Assembly (NCBI GenBank): GCA_031289875.1
Contig: JAITOO010000119.1
Span: 1 to 12,561, forward strand
Origin: Flavobacteriaceae bacterium
GTDB taxonomy: Bacteria > Bacteroidota > Bacteroidia > Flavobacteriales > Weeksellaceae
Length of the DNA: 12,561 bases
Direction of reading: 5' to 3'
Shown: positions 1 to 5,943 of the stretch, piece after piece
How the letters are laid out: each line of letters begins with the position of its first letter
Numbering within the stretch: the first letter of the stretch is position 1
Position numbers and translations under genes: made by a program
The notes under the pieces: model-generated
Databases searched by the model: none
Told to the model about the DNA's origin: nothing
What the model saw: the letters and a program-made list of their open reading frames with translations, nothing else

Positions 1-149
1 CCGAAACCGATATCTATTGCTTGCATGTTTGATTTATAATCAATATAATCAAGCATTTTCAATCCGAATGGAGCTGACCAAATTGACAATTCATCGCATA
101 TATCAACTAATTTAGTTGAGTCAATGTTATTTTCGAGATATGTTTTCAT
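1..149 (-). CDS. Class I SAM-dependent methyltransferase, N-terminal part (cut by window edge)
   Basis: Reading the minus strand from the ATG at 149-147 gives 49 codons open to the window edge. The segment LSIWSAPFGLKMLDYIDY is followed by AIDIGFG (about residues 44-50), which has the hydrophobic-D-x-G-x-G pattern of motif I, the glycine-rich SAM-binding loop of class I methyltransferases. The rest of the Rossmann domain lies outside the window, so the methyl acceptor cannot be told. The chosen ATG lies about 43 residues before motif I, a normal distance. Its ATG overlaps the TGA of a short upstream frame (ATGA). No -7 element was found directly upstream. Base composition is about 30% GC here, clearly lower than in the genes to the right. 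The methyltransferase fold is fairly secure; the exact family is an inference. Confidence 0.72.
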   Translation of the reverse strand, partial: MKTYLENNIDSTKLVDICDELSIWSAPFGLKMLDYIDYKSNMQAIDIGF

Positions 150-268
150 CTTTCTATTTTAATTGCAGTTTTAAACTGTTCGTCTGTAAATAATCTTCTT
201 ATCTACTGAGCCGATTTACCAATTAAATCCTTAGAGATTTTCTCTTTTATTTCTCTCTGCGAAAACAA
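146..268 (-). pseudogene. Possible remnant of a small ORF interrupted by TAG
   Basis: One minus-strand frame can be read for 41 codons between the end of the cytochrome gene and the methyltransferase start. It would open at a TTG (268-266) with LFSQREIKEKISKDLIGKSAQ split by a TAG at 205-203, then continue as IRRLFTDEQFKTAIKIER and end in a TGA that overlaps the methyltransferase ATG. Both halves have the polar, lysine- and glutamate-rich look of real protein, and the stop overlap is typical of coupled genes. This suggests the C-terminal tail of an upstream gene lost by deletion and a nonsense change. I do not recognise the family. The alternative is that this is AT-rich spacer that reads like protein by chance; the piece is too short to decide. 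Confidence 0.25.
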
Positions 269-269
269 A

Positions 270-845
270 TTACTCTTTTCCGTTTATCATTTTGGAAACA
301 ATGCCTTTGTCTTCGGCGTTTTCGCCAAGCCAAATTCCGATGATATGCAGAATTACAAATATGCCAATGAAATATCCGCAGTAAATATGTATCGTTTCAA
401 AAATTTCGTGCAGGTCGTTGTGCGGACCGAATTTCAGCAACAATCCCATCACAAGAACTATCGTCAGTGCAAGGTAAAACAAAATGTACAGCCAACTTTG
501 CAGTTTCTGCTTTGAATTTGCTTCCTTTGAAAGCGGCGAAGCGAACTTGCGTCCTTTCGTAAAGAAGTCTAAAAACCTCAAAAACAGCAAGGCAGTCAGC
601 ACATAGCCTGCATAGAAATGCCATTGGAACATGGGTCTCGAAATTTTCCTTGCAATACCGCGCGCATCGTCCGAAGAAAGCGTGATGTTTTTCTCAGCCA
701 GCGCCGCCGTAAGCGTTGAAGATATTGCACGACCGTTCATCCAGCCGTAATGTAAAAAAGCGGTGAACAACGCCAGAAAAATCGCCACAGCAATTGTCCA
801 ATGTAAAAATCTGTGGAATAAAGAAAAATGAGTTTGAGTTGCCAT
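270..845 (-). CDS. Cytochrome b561-type di-heme membrane protein
   Basis: This 191-residue inner-membrane protein has four predicted transmembrane helices, at about residues 15-33, 75-95, 118-138 and 151-173. Candidate heme b ligands are H15 (RFLHW) in helix 1, H76 (QWHFYAGY) in helix 2, and H153 and H167 in helix 4. The 14-residue spacing of the last pair and the helix 1 and 2 positions match the bis-histidine di-heme plan of bacterial cytochrome b561 and Ni/Fe-hydrogenase b subunits. Such proteins carry electrons between quinol and a partner protein. The loop between helices 1 and 2 is about 27 residues longer than in E. coli CybB. No redox partner gene is adjacent, so the donor and acceptor are unknown. 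I chose the ATG at 845 rather than 854, because the -7 element at 865-872 would place the transcript start almost on top of the upstream ATG. Confidence 0.85.
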   Translation of the reverse strand: MATQTHFSLFHRFLHWTIAVAIFLALFTAFLHYGWMNGRAISSTLTAALAEKNITLSSDDARGIARKISRPMFQWHFYAGYVLTALLFLRFLDFFTKGRKFASPLSKEANSKQKLQSWLYILFYLALTIVLVMGLLLKFGPHNDLHEIFETIHIYCGYFIGIFVILHIIGIWLGENAEDKGIVSKMINGKE

Positions 846-864
846 ACGTATCATATTTTATTGG

Positions 865-896
865 CAAAAATACTGTTTTATTCTTTATATGACAAA
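865..896 (-). promoter_or_regulatory. Bacteroidota-type promoter for the cytochrome b561 gene
   Basis: On the minus strand TATTTTTG (872-865) matches the -7 consensus TAnnTTTG, and TTTG (896-893) lies 20 bases upstream, matching the -33 TTG element at its normal spacing. It is the only promoter in the window where both elements are clear. The distance to the ATG at 845 is 19 nt. Confidence 0.6.
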
Positions 897-955
897 TCAA
901 AAGTGCAAAAGTTTGAAAATAAGAGAATTTGCAAAAGCAAGCTGCACTCAGTTAT

Positions 956-3148
956 TTATTCTCCTGTTCCCATATTCCATAGCGTGAAAGCAAATTTGTC
1001 CGCCGCTTCTTCAATGATTTGCTCGGTAGATTTTCCTGCGCCATGTCCTGCTTTGGTTTCTATGCGGATTAAAATCGGGTTTTTGCAGGATTGTTTTTCC
1101 TGCAATTCCGCCGCAAATTTAAAGGAATGCGAAGGCACTACGCGGTCGTCGTGGTCGCCGGTGGTGATGAGCGTTGCGGGGTAGCACACGTCTTCTTTTA
1201 CATTATGCACGGGCGAGTAGGATTTCAGATATTCAAACATTTCCTTGCTGTCGTCGGCAGTGCCGTAGTCGTAAGCCCAACCTGCGCCCGCCGTGAAAGT
1301 GTGGTAACGAAGCATATCCAAAACGCCGACTGCCGGCAACGCAACTTTCGCCAAATCAGGGCGAATGGTAATCGTAGCGCCAACCAAAAGTCCGCCGTTT
1401 GAGCCGCCCGATAGAGCGAGAAAATCTGACGAAGTGTATTTGTTTTGAATTAAATATTCGCCTGCGGCTATGAAATCATTGAAAACATTCAGTTTTTGTT
1501 GTTTCGTTCCCGCATCGTGCCAAGCGCGCCCGTATTCGCCGCCGCCGCGCAGGTTGGGAACGGCATAAATTCCGCCGTTTTGCAACCAAACAGCATTTAT
1601 TACCGAAAAACTCGGCAGCAGAGAAATGTTGAATCCGCCGTAACCGTAAAGGATTGTCGAGTTTTTACCGTCTAATTTCAAGCCTTTTTTGTAGGTAATG
1701 GTCATCGGGATTTTTGTGCCGTCTTTGGAAGTGTAAAAAATCTGTTTGCTGATAAAATCTTTGGAGTTAAATTTGATTGCGGGTTTACGGTAAAGTTCAG
1801 ATTTTCCCGTTTTGGTGTCGAGTTTGAAAATGGTAGTCGGATAGACGTAATTCGTGAAAGAATAATAAATGTCCTTTTGATTGTCTTTTCCGCTGAAACC
1901 GCCCGCCTGACCGATTGCCGGAAGTTTAATTTCGCGAATGAGTTTTCCCTTTAAATCGTATTGTTTCACTTCCGAATGCACGTCTTTTATGTATTCGGCA
2001 AAGAAAAATTTATTTGCCGTTGTAACATTCAAAACTTCAGTAGTTTCCGATATTACGTCAAAATATCCCACTTCACACATCATGTTTCCACTGTAACATC
2101 CGAAAGGAACTTTTATCAATTTTCCGTTCGGTGCATCAAAATTCGTTTGAATATAAATGTCATCGCCGTTGGAGGTAATGAAATCAAAATTATAATTGAA
2201 ATCTTCAAATATGAATATGGGTAAAATATCGTTCTTTTCGTCTTCTAAGTCTTTTGCGTACAGGTTGTTGCCGGAAGTAGAATTTGCAGCGGTAATGATT
2301 AAAAATCTTTCATCTTCGGAAACTATGCCGTTTATGTATCTGTGCGGCGTTTCTTCGCCACCGAAGACTAATTTGTCGGAACTTTGGAGAGAGTCGAGTT
2401 TGTGGTAATACAATTTATGATGTTCGGTTTTGCCTGCGAGTTGGCTGCCTTCTTGGGGTTTATCGTAACTGGAATAGAAAAATCCATCGTTTCCGAGCCA
2501 AGCGATGTTGCTGAATTTCACATCAACTATCGTGTCGCCGATTTGTTTGAAAACTGTTTTAATAGCGATTGCACAAATGTCAGGGTCGTTGGAGGCGTTG
2601 TATTTTTGAATGGATTCTTTGGTTTCAATTACTACAACTTTTCGCCAGTCCGAGCCGCCTTCCGAAAGTTGATAAGCCGCCAGCGAACCGTCTTTGCTGA
2701 AAGAAATATCGCCGAGCGAGGTCGTGCCGTCTTTGGAAAATTTGTTTGGATTGAGAAAGATTTCTTCCGTTTTCTGCGGGTCATCATTTTTAAAACGATA
2801 CAAAACCGACTGTGGCAACAAGCCGTCATTTTTGAAAAAATACGTGTAATCTCCTTCTACGAAAGGCGCAGAAACTTTTTCATAATTCCACAAATCTGTG
2901 ATTTGCTTTTTCAAATCTTCGCGGAACGGATTTTTTTTCAGATAATCGAAAGTTACGGCGTTTTGTTCCTGCACCCATTTTTCGGTTTCGGCAGAACGGT
3001 CGTCTTCGAGCCATCGGTACGGTGCGGCGACTTTTTCACCGAAATATTCGTCAATGACTTCGCCTTTTTGGGTTTCGGGATATTTCATGTATTGAGCATT
3101 TGCAAAGGAAATTGCAAGGAGGGTTAAAGAGTAAACTATTTTTTTCAT
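956..3148 (-). CDS. Secreted prolyl oligopeptidase (family S9A)
   Basis: A 730-residue serine peptidase that cleaves short peptides after proline, probably in the periplasm. The N-terminus MKKIVYSLTLLAISFANAQ is a signal peptide with likely cleavage after ANA. A short helical segment (about 25-75) precedes a seven-bladed propeller (about 75-450) and an alpha/beta hydrolase domain (about 455-725). The catalytic triad is S583 (GGSNGG), D667 (in DHDDR) and H702 (AGHGAG). YGYGGFN at 501-507 supplies the oxyanion tyrosine, and W624 and R669 match substrate-binding residues of porcine prolyl oligopeptidase. Compared with the usual flavobacterial pattern, two propeller stretches look inserted or divergent, at about 177-200 and 349-360, and both contain cysteines. 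The gene follows the metallo-beta-lactamase gene by 70 bp on the same strand but has its own -7 element. Family assignment is very secure; the physiological substrate is not known. Confidence 0.95.
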   Translation of the reverse strand: MKKIVYSLTLLAISFANAQYMKYPETQKGEVIDEYFGEKVAAPYRWLEDDRSAETEKWVQEQNAVTFDYLKKNPFREDLKKQITDLWNYEKVSAPFVEGDYTYFFKNDGLLPQSVLYRFKNDDPQKTEEIFLNPNKFSKDGTTSLGDISFSKDGSLAAYQLSEGGSDWRKVVVIETKESIQKYNASNDPDICAIAIKTVFKQIGDTIVDVKFSNIAWLGNDGFFYSSYDKPQEGSQLAGKTEHHKLYYHKLDSLQSSDKLVFGGEETPHRYINGIVSEDERFLIITAANSTSGNNLYAKDLEDEKNDILPIFIFEDFNYNFDFITSNGDDIYIQTNFDAPNGKLIKVPFGCYSGNMMCEVGYFDVISETTEVLNVTTANKFFFAEYIKDVHSEVKQYDLKGKLIREIKLPAIGQAGGFSGKDNQKDIYYSFTNYVYPTTIFKLDTKTGKSELYRKPAIKFNSKDFISKQIFYTSKDGTKIPMTITYKKGLKLDGKNSTILYGYGGFNISLLPSFSVINAVWLQNGGIYAVPNLRGGGEYGRAWHDAGTKQQKLNVFNDFIAAGEYLIQNKYTSSDFLALSGGSNGGLLVGATITIRPDLAKVALPAVGVLDMLRYHTFTAGAGWAYDYGTADDSKEMFEYLKSYSPVHNVKEDVCYPATLITTGDHDDRVVPSHSFKFAAELQEKQSCKNPILIRIETKAGHGAGKSTEQIIEEAADKFAFTLWNMGTGE

Positions 3149-3171
3149 ATTCTGATTTATTTTTAAAAACT

Positions 3172-3179
3172 CAAAGATA
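3172..3179 (-). promoter_or_regulatory. -7 promoter element of the prolyl oligopeptidase gene
   Basis: TATCTTTG on the minus strand is an exact TAnnTTTG match, 23 nt before the ATG at 3148. No TTG sits 17-23 bases upstream, so the -33 half is weak or absent. Confidence 0.5.
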
Positions 3180-3218
3180 GGAATTTTTTTTGAAATTAAA
3201 AAACCTTAAACTTTTGTA

Positions 3219-3977
3219 TTATTCAGGTTTGAACAATTTTATGGTGTAATCGAGCAATTCTTTATTTCCATACTTTCCGTGTCCGGAGATAATGATTTTT
3301 ACGTTCGGAAATTCCTTCTTTATTTTTTCTACCGAATTTGACCATTCTTCTACATTTGCATCTTCCAAATTCCCTTTGCCCGCCCCGATTTCTTTTATTA
3401 AACAACCTCCGAACATAATGTTTTCACTTGGAAAATATCCCACTACATTGTCTTTTGTGTGCCCTTCGCCGAAGAATTTCACAATGGCATTTTTGTTTCC
3501 GACTTTTAAAATTAATGAATCTTTAAAGGCATTTTGAGGGACATAAAGTCCGCGTTCTTTTGCGTATTCAATAGTTTTAAAGTATGCAATAGAAGGAATA
3601 TTGTTTTGCTCAAAGGCTTTTAATCCGCCTAAATTATCTGCGTGAAAATGAGTCGGAACTACGGCGTTTATTTTGCACTCTAAATTTTGTTTCACCCAAT
3701 TTATCAATTCTTCCGAACTTTTATCATCGGTTGCCGTATCAAATATGACGGCTTCTCCGTTGTCTCTTACAATCATGCCGTTGCAGGAAACTTTTCCGAA
3801 ATTTTCCGTACTCAAAAAAGAAGTATGCACGAAAGTATTTTTTGATAATTGAGTTATTATCAAATCCTCCGACTTATACAATATTTCAGGCTTGGAAAAA
3901 TAATTTTTTCCGGAACTACAATCGCTTAAAATCACCAATGAAAGAATTGCAGACAGCACAGAAATTATTTTTTTCAT
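3219..3977 (-). CDS. Subclass B1 metallo-beta-lactamase
   Basis: A 252-residue exported zinc hydrolase expected to open beta-lactam rings, typically including carbapenems, in the periplasm. Both zinc sites are complete: H110, H112 and H173 form site 1, and D114, C192 and H233 form site 2, within THFHADNLGG, GEGHTKDN, FGGCLIK and SGHGKYG. K195, three residues after the cysteine, matches the carboxylate-binding lysine of B1 enzymes, and N203 (GKGN) matches the oxyanion-side asparagine. The N-terminal hydrophobic segment ends at C20 (LSDCSS), suggesting a lipoprotein, although aspartate before the cysteine is unusual. CNGMI and the overall length fit enzymes such as CfiA and other Bacteroidota B1 lactamases. 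It has its own -7 element, is not flanked by integron or IS features, and appears chromosomal. Activity and substrate range are inference from the intact site. Confidence 0.93.
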   Translation of the reverse strand: MKKIISVLSAILSLVILSDCSSGKNYFSKPEILYKSEDLIITQLSKNTFVHTSFLSTENFGKVSCNGMIVRDNGEAVIFDTATDDKSSEELINWVKQNLECKINAVVPTHFHADNLGGLKAFEQNNIPSIAYFKTIEYAKERGLYVPQNAFKDSLILKVGNKNAIVKFFGEGHTKDNVVGYFPSENIMFGGCLIKEIGAGKGNLEDANVEEWSNSVEKIKKEFPNVKIIISGHGKYGNKELLDYTIKLFKPE

Positions 3978-3994
3978 ATTGGAAATTTGAAACT

Positions 3995-4002
3995 CAAAAG
4001 TA
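3995..4002 (-). promoter_or_regulatory. -7 promoter element of the metallo-beta-lactamase gene
   Basis: TACTTTTG on the minus strand matches TAnnTTTG and lies 17 nt before the ATG at 3977. No good -33 TTG is seen at the expected distance. Confidence 0.45.
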
Positions 4003-4250
4003 CGAATTTTTTTTGAAATGAAACAGATTTATGCAATACTGAAAATTCCTGATTTTTAACATTTTGATTTTTTTTAAAGTTCAAATAAGGTATAAAAACA
4101 GAGGAGCAAAATTGTCCGATATTCATTTTGTTTTTTTTATAAACCGATGCAAATCAATGTTGAATGAGAATTTGTTTTGCAAAAAAATGTTTTTCTATAA
4201 TGCGCTCAAAAATTTAACGCTGTTTTAATATTTTGTGTTTGTTTTTTTAT

Positions 4251-4258
4251 TAAATTTG
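4251..4258 (+). promoter_or_regulatory. -7 promoter element of the aldehyde dehydrogenase gene
   Basis: TAAATTTG matches TAnnTTTG and lies 22 nt before the ATG at 4281. The nearest TTG that could serve as -33 (4233-4235) is 15 bases away, shorter than the usual 17-23. The leader is A-rich with no Shine-Dalgarno match. Confidence 0.45.
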
Positions 4259-4280
4259 AAACGCTTAAAAACAAAAAAAT

Positions 4281-5813
4281 ATGACAACCACAGAATTAAA
4301 AAATTCGGTAGCCGAAACGGCTGAACAGTTAAACCTGAAAAAAAGGTATGAAAATTATATCGGAGGAAAATTCATTCCCCCTGTACAAGGACGGTATCAT
4401 GACGTAAATTCGCCTATTGACGGGAAAATCTTCACACAGACTGCCCATTCATCAAAAGAAGACATAGATTTTGCCGTAGATGCGGCGGAAAAAGCCTTTC
4501 AATCGTGGAGTAAAACTTCTGTAACCGAACGCAGCAATATTTTAATTAAAATTGCTGAAAGAATCGAAGAAAATTTAGTATATCTGGCAACAGTCGAAAC
4601 CATAGACAACGGAAAGGCAATCCGCGAAACCTTGAATGCGGACATCCCGCTGTCAGCAGACCATTTTCGCTATTTTGCGGGAGTGATACGCGCCGAAGAA
4701 GGCTCTGCTATGGAATTGGACAACAAAACAGTCTCTTTGATTATTCACGAGCCGTTGGGAGTGATAGCCCAGATTATTCCATGGAATTTTCCGCTTTTAA
4801 TGGCAGCATGGAAATTAGCCCCTGCACTGGCGGCAGGAAATTGCGTGGTACTGAAACCTGCTGAAAATACGCCGGTTTCTATCATCGTATTAATGGAACT
4901 TATCGCGGACATTCTCCCGCCGGGCGTGGTAAATGTAGTGAACGGCTCCGGTTCGGAACTGGGAAAAATTTTGGTTACCCACCCGAAAGTAGCCAAAGCT
5001 GCTTTCACGGGGTCTACGGAAGTCGGCAGGCAGGTTATGGAATACGCCACCGTAAACATTATTCCAAGCACTTTGGAATTGGGTGGAAAATCGCCTAATA
5101 TTTTCTTCCCGTCCGTCATGGCTTACGATGACGAATATCTCGACAAAGCAATTGAAGGAGCGGTGTTGTTTGCTTTCAATCAGGGCGAAGTTTGTACTTG
5201 TCCGTCGCGCCTGCTGATTCACGAATCTATTTATGATTCATTCATCGAAAAAGTATTGCAGCGGACAAAAGCCATTAAAATGGGCAATCCGTTAGATACG
5301 TCTGTTCAAATGGGAGCGCAGGTTTCTGCCGCTCAGAAAAAAACGATTCTTTCTTACATTCAAATCGGAAAAGACGAAGGAGCAGAAGTTTTGTGCGGAG
5401 GCGATGCCTGTCATTTGGGAGAAGAATTAGAAGGCGGTTATTACATTCAGCCTACTTTGTTCAAGGGAAACAATAAAATGCGGATTTTTCAGGAAGAAAT
5501 TTTCGGTCCCGTATTGGCAGTAACTACTTTCAAAACCACAGAAGAAGCTATTGAAATCGCTAACGACACTCTGTACGGCTTGGGTGCAGGAGTATGGACG
5601 AGAGACGCTCACGAATTATATCAAATTCCAAGAGCAATCAAAGCGGGACGCGTGTGGGTAAACCAGTATCACGCCTATCCGGCAGGCGCACCGTTCGGAG
5701 GATACAAACAGTCCGGCATCGGAAGGGAAAATCACAAAATGATGCTGAATCATTACCGTCAAACTAAAAACATGCTGATTTCTTATGATAGAAACAAATT
5801 AGGATTTTTCTGA
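4281..5813 (+). CDS. NAD(P)-dependent aldehyde dehydrogenase, AldB/ExaC type
   Basis: A cytosolic 510-residue enzyme that oxidises aldehydes to carboxylic acids. Catalytic residues are all present: C305 in NQGEVCTCPSR, general base E267 in LELGGKSP, N169 in PWNFP, and K192 in LKPAE, with the cofactor motif FTGSTEVG at 242-249. The NQGEVCTCPSR signature and length match E. coli AldB and the ExaC/acetaldehyde dehydrogenase group rather than betaine or succinate semialdehyde enzymes, so acetaldehyde or a similar short aldehyde is the likely substrate. The gene stands alone: a -7 element in front, a strong terminator behind. No alcohol dehydrogenase or regulator gene is adjacent. The family is certain; the substrate is inferred by similarity. 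Confidence 0.95.
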   Translation: MTTTELKNSVAETAEQLNLKKRYENYIGGKFIPPVQGRYHDVNSPIDGKIFTQTAHSSKEDIDFAVDAAEKAFQSWSKTSVTERSNILIKIAERIEENLVYLATVETIDNGKAIRETLNADIPLSADHFRYFAGVIRAEEGSAMELDNKTVSLIIHEPLGVIAQIIPWNFPLLMAAWKLAPALAAGNCVVLKPAENTPVSIIVLMELIADILPPGVVNVVNGSGSELGKILVTHPKVAKAAFTGSTEVGRQVMEYATVNIIPSTLELGGKSPNIFFPSVMAYDDEYLDKAIEGAVLFAFNQGEVCTCPSRLLIHESIYDSFIEKVLQRTKAIKMGNPLDTSVQMGAQVSAAQKKTILSYIQIGKDEGAEVLCGGDACHLGEELEGGYYIQPTLFKGNNKMRIFQEEIFGPVLAVTTFKTTEEAIEIANDTLYGLGAGVWTRDAHELYQIPRAIKAGRVWVNQYHAYPAGAPFGGYKQSGIGRENHKMMLNHYRQTKNMLISYDRNKLGFF

Positions 5814-5849
5814 TTTTTGACGAAAGTTTAAAAAAATAATTTCAACAAG

Positions 5850-5884
5850 CAGAGGACAAAACGTCCTCTGTTTTGCTTTTTTTT
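5850..5884 (+). terminator. Intrinsic terminator after the aldehyde dehydrogenase gene
   Basis: CAGAGGAC (5850-5857) pairs perfectly with GTCCTCTG (5863-5870) around a 5-nt loop, giving an 8-bp stem followed by a T-rich tail (TTTTGC and then eight T). It lies 36 nt after the stop codon and isolates the gene from mutL. Confidence 0.85.
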
Positions 5885-5930
5885 ACGCTCTAAAACTTTG
5901 AAAAATCAATAAAAACCCGAAAACTTTTAA

Positions 5931-5938
5931 TAACTTTG
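5931..5938 (+). promoter_or_regulatory. -7 promoter element of mutL, start-codon proximal
   Basis: TAACTTTG is an exact TAnnTTTG match, but only 5 nt separate it from the ATG at 5944; the other promoters here leave 17-23 nt. Transcription from it would begin at or next to the start codon, making the mutL message leaderless or nearly so. No TTG lies 17-23 bases upstream. Confidence 0.5.
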
Positions 5939-5943
5939 CACTT

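Larger units (their letters stand above)
3978..4280. other. AT-rich divergent intergenic region
   Basis: This 303-bp gap between the divergent lactamase and aldehyde dehydrogenase genes has no credible ORF on either strand. It holds a -7 element near each end and many A and T tracts. One less AT-rich patch at about 4101-4148 carries CCGAT twice (4116-4120 and 4144-4148), 28 bp apart and in the same orientation. The short palindrome TTTTGCAAAA is at 4175-4184. A regulator site here is possible but unproven. Confidence 0.5.

Noticed and set aside
233..245. AGAGA-TTT-TCTCT hairpin as a terminator after the cytochrome gene
   Set aside because: The 5-bp stem is weak, and on the minus strand, the direction of transcription, no T tract follows it.
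904..937. Direct repeat TGCAAAAG (904-911 and 930-937)
   Set aside because: Two 8-bp copies in an AT-rich spacer are expected by chance, and no mobile element or array surrounds them.
2384..3127. A 247-codon open frame antisense to the prolyl oligopeptidase gene
   Set aside because: It lies entirely within a clearly coding region with intact family motifs, and its product shows no domain, signal or sensible composition. It is a by-product of codon bias on the other strand.
4175..4184. Palindrome TTTTGCAAAA as an operator
   Set aside because: The information content is too low in a region full of T and A tracts.
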